A stretch of DNA of 28,494 nucleotides from JAVBNF01 sp031551725 (GCA_031551725.1 JAVBNF010000045.1:1-28494), one strand, 5' to 3'. Counted from the first letter of the stretch, positions 16,801-23,866 are shown. Program-made: numbers and translations. The notes: generated by a model not told the origin, from the letters alone.

Positions 16801-17992
16801 CGCTCGAAACGGATGGTTGAGTAAAGACACCTTGCAGAATACGGCTTTCGTTACTAAATTCAGCGAAATATTCTCTGCCCGTACATTGTTTGAACCCATC
16901 CCCGATTTGAAATTGGAAATGAACGTGTCGTATAATCGCGTTGAAAATACCAGTTCGTATTTTAAATACAGCTCGCTTAGCGATCGTTTCGAAATTTTTT
17001 CTCCTTCCTTAAGCGGATCTTACAGCGTCAGCACATTTATGCTTAAAACCTTGTTCAAGAAAGATGAAGAAGACCACTCGAATGTTGTCTTCGATCAATT
17101 TTTGGAAAACCGTTCGCAATCCGCAGAAAAACTGGCAAAAGGGAATAGTAATTCCGTCGGATACATCTTTGACAGTATTACTCAGAAATATTTTCCCGAC
17201 GGATATGGCCCCACTTCACAGGAAGTTTTGATTCCGGCCTTTATCGCCGCATATTCCGGCAAAGACATTTCGGATATCCGGATGAATGCATTTAAACAAA
17301 CACCGCTTCCCAACTGGACGTTGACCTATAACGGCTTGTCGAAAATTCCCGCTTTGCGCAAAATTTTCAACCGAATTACCTTGCAAAATGCTTACAAAGC
17401 CTCATACAACGTTAGTTCTTTCACATCAAACCTTTTGTACGAAGAAAACAATCAAGGCGCTTGGGCGCGCGATGCGGCAAACAATTTCCAATCTCAATAC
17501 CAAATCAGCGTCCTCACGGTTGACGAGCGTTTATCGCCGCTTATCAAGGTTGATATGGAATTTATCAATAGTTTGCAGCTCAATTTCGAAATGAAAAAAG
17601 CGCGTACACTCAATTTGAGTTTTGTAAACAATCAACTCACCGAAAATCAAATGTTCGAATGGGTGGTCGGCACCGGCTACCGTTTCAAAGATGTCTCGTT
17701 CAAAGCCGCTGTCGGCGGAAGTACGCGGACATTCAAGAGCGACATTAATTTAAAAATCGACTTGTCCGTGCGTTCCAACAAAACCATGCTGCGACGTATT
17801 GATCAAAACTACAGCTTGCCTTCCGCGGGCTCTAAAATCACCACGCTCAACATGTCGGCCGATTACGATTTAAGTAAAAATTTAAAAATAAAACTCTTTT
17901 TCGATACCGTTATCAACAGTCCTTACATTCCGAACATGTACTACAACTCCACCACCAGCGGCGGACTTTCGATTATGTATAGATTTGGATAA
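10811..17992 (+). CDS. sprA: SprA/Sov, outer-membrane translocon of the type IX secretion system
   Basis: The 2393-aa length matches SprA of Flavobacterium and Sov of Porphyromonas (roughly 2400-2500 aa). A TTG start at 10811 is used: there is no in-frame ATG upstream, and it gives a proper signal peptide (MLKLFKYFFATSLLTAVCAW). Family hallmarks include YIDDFEGS (828-835), YIEFWIMDPF near 995 and WINELRLTEF from 1524, plus long strand-rich stretches ending in LSIMYRFG, as expected for the very large (36-strand) barrel. In the outer membrane SprA forms the pore for type IX cargo; PorV binds it on the outside. No other type IX core gene is in the window, apart from a possible PorV-like barrel at 6958-7779. 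The gene is intact, which implies an active type IX system. Confidence 0.95.
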   Translation: MLKLFKYFFATSLLTAVCAWGFYMPMYAGTEQAHLQREYDKTELLLDTLERNYPTPTDGGPNEVKENNKSFTGKDPSNVTVTTTYDPATNEYVVDKKAGDLELKSTRMSFEEYAAYDLDRSIKNYWKTRNNAVSRSSSSSLSDLIPALKITPDFDDLIFGKDDFSVKFNGSIEIILGFIRNRRDDPALDIEHRKTFNFNFDQKLQVNVSASIGDKLSFNLAHNTDALFDFENKLKLQYAGKEDDIIKELQLGDVSFPLNTSLIEGAQNLFGAKVKMQFGKTYVTTVFSEQRGETKHITVEGGAQQNQINFKADEYEENKHFFLAQYFRENYNKSLSMLPIINSNINITKIEVWVTTIGSPVTTNRNIIGFTDMGESNPLASNIAGIPGARPNNSANNLFSVVDMSQIRDINTAAQYLISNFGYSNGREFEKVESARKLTETEYTLNKALGFISLNSALTSDQVLAVSYQYQVIGDPTVYQVGEFSDAGIAEPQSLAVKLLRSSTLNTKSPLWRLMMKNVYSLNAYQVSSDGFRFNVLYAGDGLNIPTGFFKEGPKKGIPLVELFGMDQIDFQQNKNPDGVFDFIDNAATTGGLIESKNGRVYLPYTEPFGRDLYAIFGDSISAQPYVFKELYDLTKTEARQYPDKNKYSFSGVYKSSFSSDIFLGATNMPKGSVKVTAGTTQLVEDIDYTVDYMSGRVTIINQGILSSGVPINISTENNTMFNIMTKRLMGLRVDHQVNKNFGFGATIMNLHQSPLTEKVNLGEEPISNTIWGFDFNYDDESRWLTKMVDKILPFSTTTTPSRLSVYGEFAHFIPGHSKAIGKEGTSYIDDFEGSKSTFNLREPYSWSLASIPQWQNDIFPEGNSKLDKPHEGRETNYNRARTSWYTIDQLFYNRTGDRPSNISQSDISEPYVRDVNVTEVFPNKELPNGTSSSQPILNLAFYPNERGPYNYDVNGIPGLSSGIDQSGNLKDPSTRWGGIMRRIDNTDFEANNVEYIEFWIMDPFIGKDGQNGNSKNSGKLYFNLGDISEDLLRDSRKSFENGLPINATVTDVDTTAWGRVPSRQSIVRAFDSDPNAREFQDLGLDGLNDDDEVSFFREPYLNQILNTFGPASDAFLNAIDDPSADDYKYFRGYGHDNVPATDSNKILSRYKKFTNPQGNSPSSANNPESFPTQQTNYPNTEDINGDNTLNESENYFQYEITLDPDQMNVGENYITDIQHAYNVKLANGQYTDCKWYQFKVPIKSPSKVVGQIQNFQSIRFIRMFLKDFKEDVVLRFATLELVKNDWRNYTGNLLGSSAYINSSPADPTQVTISVVNIEENGRRQPIPYVLPPGIDRMVDYRDQNQRKENEQSLSVKITDLADGDARAIYKTTSMDIRQFKHLQMMVHAETVENDGSQKDGDLYLFVRLGADFSENFYEYAYPLKYTPWNTSDPTIVWPLENDMDIDLDALVGYKEQRNADVRSRNHPDNSVPYVVPLGNGRIATVVGSPTISDVKTIMIGVRNPKKINLVDGDDARPKSTEIWINELRLTEFNKESGVAGLIRTSATLGDLGNINVSGAYTSAYFGQLEQKISELSTDNVVAYDVSTNLELGKFLPKESGVKVPMHYDISQVISNPEYNPLDPDIKTKDDLKSYTNAESKEEVKDIIQDVTTRQNVNFMNVRKERTGEAKPQFYDIENFNVSYSYSSVKMHNYNVVYDNKINHKGGLGYNYSLAPKNVQPFANTAISKNKLWALISDFNFYYLPKSFSFTTDINREFNENQLRNNSYGDIIIKPTYYKRFDWNRNYALKFDLAKSLTLDYSARASSEIQEPRGKINTREKKDSVWQSVFSLGNIRHYNQTFSLAYVIPIDKLPYLDWVRANTSYSGAYRWEGIAPSLASLGNTIENSNAVTLKGDLDFVKLYNKSPYLRRINQGRRTTSARNQQQQADKNFGDEVARIGLRLLMGFRNAGASYGINKGMLLPGFLPKPQILGNNFNDDAPGLAFAFGFQDDIREKAARNGWLSKDTLQNTAFVTKFSEIFSARTLFEPIPDLKLEMNVSYNRVENTSSYFKYSSLSDRFEIFSPSLSGSYSVSTFMLKTLFKKDEEDHSNVVFDQFLENRSQSAEKLAKGNSNSVGYIFDSITQKYFPDGYGPTSQEVLIPAFIAAYSGKDISDIRMNAFKQTPLPNWTLTYNGLSKIPALRKIFNRITLQNAYKASYNVSSFTSNLLYEENNQGAWARDAANNFQSQYQISVLTVDERLSPLIKVDMEFINSLQLNFEMKKARTLNLSFVNNQLTENQMFEWVVGTGYRFKDVSFKAAVGGSTRTFKSDINLKIDLSVRSNKTMLRRIDQNYSLPSAGSKITTLNMSADYDLSKNLKIKLFFDTVINSPYIPNMYYNSTTSGGLSIMYRFG

Positions 17993-18063
17993 ATTTGAAC
18001 CGGATGGCCACGCGGCAAAGCCACTCGCCATGACAAACTTGAAACCAGAAACTCGAAACAAAT

Positions 18064-18405
18064 ATGGAAAACACACGTCAACAAAAAGTAAATAGAGCCT
18101 TGCAAAAAGATTTGGGAGAGATTTTTCAACATGAAATCCCGCATCTTTTTCCCGGTGCAATGGTCACCATTACCTATATCAACATCACGCCCGACTTGTC
18201 GTTGGCGCGTGTCAACCTCAGCATTTTCGCACCCGGAAAAGACAAAAATGAGATTTTGAAAAACATCAAAAAACACAAATCCGAAATCCGCGGAATGCTT
18301 GGAAACCGCATCAAAAATCAACTGCGTATCGTTCCCGAACTGCAATTTTTTATTGATGAATCTTTCGATAAAATGGCGCGTATCGAAGAATTATTAAAAC
18401 AATAA
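18064..18405 (+). CDS. rbfA: Ribosome-binding factor A
   Basis: The 113-aa product has the single KH-like fold of RbfA: MENTRQQKVNRALQKDLGEIF, then ITPDLSLARVNLSIF and the terminal segment LQFFIDESFDKMARIEELL. It binds the immature 30S subunit and is needed for late 16S maturation, the same pathway as Era elsewhere in this window. It is separated from sprA by 71 bp and followed 11 bp later by a LolC/E-like permease, so those two are likely co-transcribed. The gap before it contains GCCAC/CTCGAAAC-type low-complexity sequence without a clear promoter. Confidence 0.93.
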   Translation: MENTRQQKVNRALQKDLGEIFQHEIPHLFPGAMVTITYINITPDLSLARVNLSIFAPGKDKNEILKNIKKHKSEIRGMLGNRIKNQLRIVPELQFFIDESFDKMARIEELLKQ

Positions 18406-18416
18406 CTTTTTTACAA

Positions 18417-19634
18417 ATGCAATTGCCGTTTTACTTCGCTAAACGTTATTTGTTCGCCAAAAAATCGCGATTAGTCAATCTCATTTCCGGTATTTCCATA
18501 CTCGGAATTGTGATTGGAACGGCTGCGCTCATCATCGTTCTTTCCGTATTTAATGGACTTGACGGGTTAGTCCGCTCCATGTACAATTCTTTCGATCCCG
18601 ATTTAAAAATTGAGATTGTAAACGGAAAAACATTTGAAATAAACGAGGACAATTTAGCAAAAATCCGCACGATTGACGGCGTTGAAAACGTTTCGCTCAC
18701 ACTGGAAGAAAATGCGTTGGCGCGTTTCAACGAAAAACAACAAATCGTCACGCTGAAAGGTGTTGACGAGCATTATGCCGATATCAATTCCATCGCAAAA
18801 AGTATTTACAGCGGCGAATTTTTATTAGAAGATTCGCTTTTCGATTATGCCGTTATCGGCTACGGTATTTATGCGGCATTAGGTGCATATCCGTTCGATT
18901 ATCAATCGCCGTTTGGCATTTATGTTCCGAAAAAAGGAAAATATTTATCTGCAAATCCCGACGAAAGTTTCAATGTCGAATATCCGGTTGTGTCCGGCAT
19001 TTTCACCGGCATTGCAGATTATGAACAAAAATATGTCTTGGTTTCGCTTCCGCTGATTCAGGATTTAACAGAAGATTACGATCGCATTTCCGCTGCCGAA
19101 ATCGGCTTGGAAAAGAATGTGAATGAAGGCAAAATCCAAAAAGAAATTCAAAACATTTTTGGCGAAAACTTCACCGTAAAAAACCGCGACCAACAAAACG
19201 AATTTCTATACAAAACCATGAAATCCGAGCGTTTCGGAATCATTTTAATACTTTCGTTTATCTTATTAATCTCCACATTCACCATGCTGGCGGCGCTTTT
19301 AGTGCTTATTTACGAAAAACGAAAAGACATCAAAGTATTGCAAAGTTTGGGAGCAACACAAAAACTAATCCGCAGAATATTCCTGTTTCAAGGACTTCTT
19401 ATTTCGCTCTTCGGCGGAATATTCGGACTTCTATTCGGTGCATTGATTGTAGGCTTACAACAAATCTTCGGCATCGTCCGTTTAGGTGATGCAAGCGCCG
19501 GATTTATCGTCGAAGCCTACCCTGTCATGCTCAAAACAAGCGATTTCTTCTTGGTATTGGCGATTGTTTTAATGATCGGATTGATTTCGGGGTTGGTGCC
19601 GTTACGCTACACATCAACTTCATCCAAAAAATAA
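18417..19634 (+). CDS. LolC/LolE-like ABC transporter permease (FtsX/MacB family)
   Basis: The 405-aa product has the four-helix layout of lipoprotein-releasing permeases: an N-terminal cytoplasmic stretch (FAKRYLFAKKSRLVNLISG), TM1 (about 22-45), a large periplasmic domain (about 46-270), then TM2 (about 274-298), TM3 (about 322-345) and TM4 (about 378-398). The YEKRKDIKVLQSLGATQKLI segment after TM2 is the FtsX-domain coupling region that contacts the ATPase. The family extracts lipoproteins from the inner membrane for delivery to the outer membrane, or moves other substrates. The matching ATPase gene (lolD type) is not in the window. The upstream gene rbfA ends 11 bp before it. Confidence 0.88.
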   Translation: MQLPFYFAKRYLFAKKSRLVNLISGISILGIVIGTAALIIVLSVFNGLDGLVRSMYNSFDPDLKIEIVNGKTFEINEDNLAKIRTIDGVENVSLTLEENALARFNEKQQIVTLKGVDEHYADINSIAKSIYSGEFLLEDSLFDYAVIGYGIYAALGAYPFDYQSPFGIYVPKKGKYLSANPDESFNVEYPVVSGIFTGIADYEQKYVLVSLPLIQDLTEDYDRISAAEIGLEKNVNEGKIQKEIQNIFGENFTVKNRDQQNEFLYKTMKSERFGIILILSFILLISTFTMLAALLVLIYEKRKDIKVLQSLGATQKLIRRIFLFQGLLISLFGGIFGLLFGALIVGLQQIFGIVRLGDASAGFIVEAYPVMLKTSDFFLVLAIVLMIGLISGLVPLRYTSTSSKK

Positions 19635-19647
19635 ACAATTATTTTCG

Positions 19648-19655
19648 TACCTTTG
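19648..19655 (+). promoter_or_regulatory. Bacteroidota-type -7 element for cysS
   Basis: TACCTTTG matches TAnnTTTG and lies 21 bp before the cysS ATG. The -33 region falls within the end of the previous gene and shows no clear TTTG. Confidence 0.5.
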
Positions 19656-19675
19656 TATCTTAAAATAGAAAACCA

Positions 19676-21148
19676 ATGAACCACAAACTCTCTGTTTACA
19701 ATACGCTTAAGCGAAATAAAGAAGTTTTCGAACCGCTCAACTCCCCGCATGTGGGCATGTATGTCTGCGGCCCCACCGTTTACGGCGATCCGCATTTGGG
19801 ACATGCACGTTCTGCTATCTCGTTCGATATCCTGTTCCGCCATTTGCTGCATCTGGGTTATAAAGTCCGCTATGTGCGTAACATTACCGATGTTGGCCAT
19901 TTGGAAAACGACGCCGATGCCGGCGAAGATAAACTCGCTAAAAAAGCACGTTTGGAACAACTCGAACCAATGGAAGTGGCCAAATATTACACCGACCGCT
20001 ACCATGATATGATGGATTTGCTCAACGTGAAACGTCCGAGTATCGAGCCCAATGCTTCCGGACATATCATCGAGCAAATCGAAATGATCAAGCAAATTCT
20101 CGATGCCGGATTTGCTTACGAATCCAACGGATCTATTTATTTTGATGTTGTAAAATACAATCAGGAATACGATTACGGAAAACTCTCCGGACGTATTCTC
20201 GAAGACCTTTTAGCCACTACACGCGAAAATCTTGAAGGGCAGGAAGAAAAACGCAACAGCGTGGATTTTGCCTTATGGAAAAAAGCGCAACCCGAACACA
20301 TCATGCGTTGGGATTCGCCCTGGAGCGTAGGGTTTCCGGGATGGCACCTCGAATGTTCCGCAATGGGTAGAAAATATTTAGGCGAACAATTCGATATTCA
20401 CGGCGGCGGCATGGACTTGCTGTTCCCTCATCACGAAAGTGAAATTGCGCAATCGCAAATTTCCAACCATCAAGACCCTTGCCGTTATTGGATGCACAAC
20501 AACATGATCACCATCAATGGTCAGAAAATGGGAAAATCCTTGGGAAATTCCATCATGTTGGAGGAATTTTTCACAGGAAGCCATAAATTACTGGAACGCG
20601 CTTACAGTCCGATGACCATTCGTTTCTTCATCCTGCAAGCACATTATAGAAGTACGTTGGATTTTTCGAACGAAGCATTGCAAGCCGCCGAAAAAGGCAT
20701 GAAACGTTTGCTTCAAGCGCAAAAATTGCTGAATTCGCTTCAAGCGCAAGCATCATCAAACATCGACACCAAAGCCTTGAAACAACGCTGTGAAGACGCC
20801 ATGAACGACGACCTCAACACGCCGATGGTTATCGCCCATCTATCGGAAATGACGCGCATCATCAATGCTGCCAACGACAAAAAAGAAAATTTGACAACTG
20901 ACAATATTGCAGATTTAAAAGAAATTTTTGCCACTTTCTTAACCAAAATCCTCGGAATTAAAGCCGAAACGGAAAACAATCAAAGTCAAACCGTAGAAGG
21001 TCTGATGGAAATGGTGCTGTCGTTTCGTCAGCAAGCCAAAGAACAAAAGGATTATGCCACTTCCGACAAAATCCGCGACGGACTCAACAAACTCAACATT
21101 GTTGTGAAGGACGGAAAAGACGGCGTTTCCTGGGTGCTCAACGACTAA
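19676..21148 (+). CDS. cysS: Cysteinyl-tRNA synthetase
   Basis: The 490-aa product charges tRNA-Cys with cysteine in the cytoplasm. It shows the class I signatures: HLGH at 40-43 in the HIGH position and KMGKS at 284-288 in the KMSKS position (a Gly in place of the first Ser). The zinc site is formed by C31 (in YVCGPTVYGDPH), the Cys of HLECSAMG and the His/Glu of FPHHESE. The C-terminal anticodon-binding part follows from about 350. A promoter lies just upstream, so it is transcribed separately from the permease gene. Confidence 0.97.
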   Translation: MNHKLSVYNTLKRNKEVFEPLNSPHVGMYVCGPTVYGDPHLGHARSAISFDILFRHLLHLGYKVRYVRNITDVGHLENDADAGEDKLAKKARLEQLEPMEVAKYYTDRYHDMMDLLNVKRPSIEPNASGHIIEQIEMIKQILDAGFAYESNGSIYFDVVKYNQEYDYGKLSGRILEDLLATTRENLEGQEEKRNSVDFALWKKAQPEHIMRWDSPWSVGFPGWHLECSAMGRKYLGEQFDIHGGGMDLLFPHHESEIAQSQISNHQDPCRYWMHNNMITINGQKMGKSLGNSIMLEEFFTGSHKLLERAYSPMTIRFFILQAHYRSTLDFSNEALQAAEKGMKRLLQAQKLLNSLQAQASSNIDTKALKQRCEDAMNDDLNTPMVIAHLSEMTRIINAANDKKENLTTDNIADLKEIFATFLTKILGIKAETENNQSQTVEGLMEMVLSFRQQAKEQKDYATSDKIRDGLNKLNIVVKDGKDGVSWVLND

Positions 21149-21153
21149 AAAAG

Positions 21154-21170
21154 TTTGGCATACTATTTGA
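21154..21170 (+). promoter_or_regulatory. Sigma-54-like promoter before the zinc metallopeptidase gene
   Basis: TTTGGCATACTATTTGA has GG (21157-21158) and TTTG (G at 21169) 12 bp apart, the exact register of a -24/-12 promoter, though GA stands where GC is expected. It differs at only two of 17 positions from the element before dnaK. The start codon follows at 21206. Confidence 0.5.
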
Positions 21171-21205
21171 TATTGCTAACTTATTAAAACATTAAATTAA
21201 AAAAC

Positions 21206-21880
21206 ATGCTAATCTGGATTATCTTCGGTGTTTTCATGCTCCTCAGCTGGTTGGTGAGCCAACGTTTACAATCGAAATTTAAAAAGTATTCTAAAATCCC
21301 CGTTAATTACGGGCTTACAGGCAAAGATGTGGCCGAAAAAATGTTGAAGGACAACGATATCCGCGACGTTACCGTTACTTGTATTCCCGGTCAATTAACC
21401 GACCACTACAATCCGTTGCACAAAACCGTCAACCTCAGCGAGGCTGTTTACCATTCGAACAGTGTAGCTGCCGCTGCCGTTGCTGCGCACGAATGCGGAC
21501 ACGCCGTGCAACATGCCACCGCCTATCATTGGCTGATGATGCGTTCGCGATTGGTGCCTGTAGTCGAATTTTCTTCCAAATGGGTACAATGGGTTTTGCT
21601 TGCAGGTATTTTATTGGTAAACACATTTCCGCAATTATTATTGGCCGGTATCGTTTTATTCGCAATGACTACTTTATTTAGTTTCATCACGCTTCCGGTA
21701 GAAATCAACGCCAGTCAACGTGCTTTGGTATGGCTCGACACCACCAACATTGCCGTCGGCGAAGCTCACGACCAAGCCAAAGACGCCTTAAAAACAGCTG
21801 CTTACACATACGTAATTGCTGCGCTGTCTTCATTGGCGACGTTGATGTATTACATTTTAATTTATTCGCGTAGAAATTAA
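21206..21880 (+). CDS. Membrane-bound neutral zinc metallopeptidase (YugP family, Zn_peptidase_2)
   Basis: The 224-aa product has an N-terminal membrane segment (MLIWIIFGVFMLLSWLVS), a conserved GLTGKDVAEKML helix, YNPLHKTVNLSEAVYHSNSV, and the zinc-binding HECGH at 95-99 (AAHECGHAVQHA), followed by two or three further membrane segments (about 125-165 and 200-220). Length and layout match the YugP/Zn_peptidase_2 family of integral membrane metallopeptidases with no well-defined substrate. The shared promoter element with dnaK suggests a role in membrane-protein quality control under stress; that is inference. Confidence 0.9.
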   Translation: MLIWIIFGVFMLLSWLVSQRLQSKFKKYSKIPVNYGLTGKDVAEKMLKDNDIRDVTVTCIPGQLTDHYNPLHKTVNLSEAVYHSNSVAAAAVAAHECGHAVQHATAYHWLMMRSRLVPVVEFSSKWVQWVLLAGILLVNTFPQLLLAGIVLFAMTTLFSFITLPVEINASQRALVWLDTTNIAVGEAHDQAKDALKTAAYTYVIAALSSLATLMYYILIYSRRN

Positions 21881-21898
21881 TAATTAATCGTTATCAAC

Positions 21899-21941
21899 TG
21901 TTATTGATTGTATTTTCGACAGAAAACGACAACCAATAACA
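21899..21941 (+). terminator. Imperfect hairpin after the zinc metallopeptidase gene
   Basis: TGTTATTG (21899-21906) pairs with CAATAACA (21934-21941), with inner TTGT/ACAA and TTTTC/GAAAA pairs broken by mismatches. A T-rich tract follows only about 13 nt later, so it may be a weak terminator or an operator for the aminotransferase gene. Confidence 0.4.
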
Positions 21942-21969
21942 ATTAAATCTCATTATTTTTTTCAAAAAC

Positions 21970-22001
21970 TTGCTTCATTCCCAAAAAAGGCTTAATTTCG
22001 C
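21970..22001 (+). promoter_or_regulatory. Bacteroidota-type promoter for the aminotransferase gene
   Basis: TTG (21970-21972), 20 bp, then TAATTTCGC (21993-22001), one mismatch to TAnnTTTGC. The ATG is at 22042. Confidence 0.45.
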
Positions 22002-22041
22002 ACTTTCGTTTGTAAATTAAATTTTAAAAACTATATATTAA

Positions 22042-23061
22042 ATGGAAAACATTGATTGGAAATCATTAGCTTTCGGTTATATGAAAACCGATTGCAACGT
22101 GCGTGCTTATTATCGCGACGGCAAATGGAGCGAGCCCGAAGTTTGCACTACGGAAGAAATTCCGATGCACATGGCTGCTGCTTGTTTGCACTACGGACAA
22201 GAGGCTTTTGAAGGGATGAAAGCGTATCGCGGAAAAGACGGTAAAATCCGTATGTTCCGCCCGATGGAAAATGCAAAACGTATGCAAATTTCTGCCAACG
22301 GTGTGGCAATGGCGCCTCCGCCGGTAGATATGTTTGTAGAAATGTGCAAAACTCTTGTGAAAAAGAATGAAAAATTCATTCCGCCTTACGGATCCGGCGC
22401 TTCTTTCTATTTGCGCCCGCTTTTGATCGGTATCAGTCCGCAAATTGGTATCAAGCCGTCGAAAGACTACATGTTAGTTATTTTCGGATTTCCGGTTGGA
22501 CCTTATTTTAAAGAAGGTTTCAAAGGCGTTAAAATGCAGGTTGTTCGCGATTTCGACCGCGCAGCTATGCAAGGAACCGGCGTTTTCAAAGTAGGTGGTA
22601 ACTACGCTGCTTCGTTGCGCGCTTCCGAACGTGCTCACGATGAAGGTTTTGCTTCCGTAATTTTCTTGGATGCTAAAGAAAAGAAATACATCGATGAAGC
22701 CGGACAAGCAAACTTCTTTGCAATTAAAGGCAACAGCTATATCACACCAAGTTCTCCTTCGATTTTGGCTTCTATTACTAACGACAGTATCCGCACCATT
22801 GCCCGCGATATGGGATTAACGGTTGAACAACGTCCTGTTGTGGTTGAAGAATTGTCCGATTTCGACGAAGCCGGCGCTTGCGGAACTGCCGCCGTTATCA
22901 CTCCGATCGAAACAATTGTTGATCGTCAAACCAACACGGTTTACGAATTCTGTAAAGATGGAAAACCGGGACCGGTTTCTACTAAATTATACGAACGTTT
23001 GGTAGGTATCCAGCTTGGCGACCAAGAGGATACACACGGTTGGAACATGATTATTGAATAA
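22042..23061 (+). CDS. ilvE: Branched-chain-amino-acid aminotransferase
   Basis: The 339-aa product is a fold-type IV PLP enzyme of the longer BCAT branch. Markers are LHYGQEAFEGMKAYRG (the substrate/PLP entry region), FRPMENAKRM, the PLP lysine K183 in GVFKVGGNYAAS, the EAGQANFF segment and the phosphate-binding GACGTAAVITPI. It catalyses the reversible last step in Leu, Ile and Val synthesis, with glutamate as amino donor, in the cytoplasm. It stands alone with its own promoter and terminator and is not next to other ilv or leu genes. Confidence 0.95.
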   Translation: MENIDWKSLAFGYMKTDCNVRAYYRDGKWSEPEVCTTEEIPMHMAAACLHYGQEAFEGMKAYRGKDGKIRMFRPMENAKRMQISANGVAMAPPPVDMFVEMCKTLVKKNEKFIPPYGSGASFYLRPLLIGISPQIGIKPSKDYMLVIFGFPVGPYFKEGFKGVKMQVVRDFDRAAMQGTGVFKVGGNYAASLRASERAHDEGFASVIFLDAKEKKYIDEAGQANFFAIKGNSYITPSSPSILASITNDSIRTIARDMGLTVEQRPVVVEELSDFDEAGACGTAAVITPIETIVDRQTNTVYEFCKDGKPGPVSTKLYERLVGIQLGDQEDTHGWNMIIE

Positions 23062-23081
23062 TCGTAATCTTATCCATAAAC

Positions 23082-23119
23082 GAAAGCGGCAATCGGTGAT
23101 TGTCGCTTTCTTTTGTTTT
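23082..23119 (+). terminator. Rho-independent terminator after ilvE
   Basis: GAAAGCGGCAATC (23082-23094) and GATTGTCGCTTTC (23098-23110) form a 13-bp stem with one G-U pair and a 3-nt centre, followed by TTTTGTTTT. Confidence 0.9.
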
Positions 23120-23147
23120 GCCACATCAGAAAAGTTTCGTATTTTTG
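23116..23147 (+). promoter_or_regulatory. Bacteroidota-type promoter for the small lipoprotein gene
   Basis: TTTTG (23116-23120), 19 bp, then TATTTTTG (23140-23147). The -33 element is embedded in the T-run of the preceding terminator. Confidence 0.6.
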
Positions 23148-23172
23148 GAAATAAACTTAAAACCAAAGTCGT

Positions 23173-23214
23173 ATGACCAAGAAAATATCCATCATTAAAT
23201 TACTAAAAAGATGA
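23173..23214 (+). other. Possible 13-codon leader ORF coupled to the lipoprotein gene
   Basis: ATG 23173 opens a frame reading MTKKISIIKLLKR whose TGA (23212-23214) overlaps the lipoprotein ATG (23211-23213) as ATGA. It lies downstream of the predicted transcription start. It could couple translation or be chance. Confidence 0.25.
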
Positions 23215-23774
23215 AAACAAAACATTACATTTTGATTAGTATTATTATACTCTTCTTTTCACTATTTTCTCAATCTTGTACAAAATGCACCGAATATCCA
23301 AGAGGTTTAAGAGCTTACTATCCTTATGCTATCGAAACTAAAATTATTTATAAAAACGAGTTTGGGGATACTCTTGCTTTTTATGTTACAGATGTAGCCA
23401 TATCTTCCAAACATTACATACCAGGACTAATCAAATGCCTATGTCGAGGTTCTTTGCATTTTCATGCTGATTCAGATTCAAGTCATACAATGCGCTTAAG
23501 CGGATATAGCAATGCAGACGTTGGTTATTCTTTAGCATGGTATTTTCTAACGGAAAATGCAGAAAACCGTTTTGTGATTTCCGAACAAGATGCTGCTTTT
23601 GGTGATACTCTTAAATTGGCGAATCCTGACAACCATCAAATCGACAGCATTATAATCATTAAAAATAAAGGGTTAATTCTATTTCATGATAAAGAGAACA
23701 ATTGCACTTGGCAGTTAAATAACCAAACAAGTGGACCAAATGCTAGAATTAATAAAGTCAGTGGCTGTGGCTGA
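23211..23774 (+). CDS. Small lipoprotein of unknown function
   Basis: The 187-aa product begins with a classic type II signal: Lys-rich start, hydrophobic run, and lipobox FSQSC with the acylated Cys at residue 23. I do not recognise the mature part. It is mostly polar and strand-like, with several Cys (C26, a CLC pair, one near ENNCTW and one at the C-terminus VSGCG), so disulfides are possible. No repeats or known motif stand out. Base use is more AT-rich than the neighbouring ilvE and dnaK, which could mean recent acquisition or simply fast evolution. It lies between a terminator and the dnaK promoter, as a single-gene unit with its own promoter. Confidence 0.75.
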   Translation: MKTKHYILISIIILFFSLFSQSCTKCTEYPRGLRAYYPYAIETKIIYKNEFGDTLAFYVTDVAISSKHYIPGLIKCLCRGSLHFHADSDSSHTMRLSGYSNADVGYSLAWYFLTENAENRFVISEQDAAFGDTLKLANPDNHQIDSIIIIKNKGLILFHDKENNCTWQLNNQTSGPNARINKVSGCG

Positions 23775-23776
23775 TC

Positions 23777-23806
23777 TGCCAAAATGTCAGTGTTTTTATT
23801 TTGGCA
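23777..23806. promoter_or_regulatory. Inverted repeat upstream of dnaK, overlapping the -24 element
   Basis: TGCCAAAAT (23777-23785) and ATTTTGGCA (23798-23806) are perfect 9-bp arms around a 12-bp centre. The right arm contains the GG of the sigma-54-like promoter, so a bound repressor would block it. It does not match the CIRCE sequence. It begins 3 bp after the lipoprotein stop and might instead form a hairpin there. Confidence 0.55.
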
Positions 23807-23817
23807 CACTCTTTGAA
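23801..23817 (+). promoter_or_regulatory. Sigma-54-like promoter of dnaK
   Basis: TTGGCACACTCTTTGAA: TTGGCAC fits the -24 consensus, and the G of TTTG (23815) is 12 bp after the first G (23803), as needed for -24/-12. The usual GC at -12 reads GA. The start would be near 23828, leaving a leader of about 40 nt. No TAnnTTTG element is seen in this gap. Confidence 0.5.
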
Positions 23818-23866
23818 GAAAAGAATGTGAACAAAACACAAAACATTTTAAACATTTATCAATATC

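Noticed and set aside
10811..17992. Several reading frames of 60-116 codons on either strand inside sprA
   Set aside because: They are by-products of the long coding frame: no start context, no motif, and full overlap with a well-conserved gene.
17993..18063. Possible repeat or promoter between sprA and rbfA
   Set aside because: Short GCCAC and GAAAC-type strings are suggestive, but no clear dyad, promoter element or second copy is present in the window.
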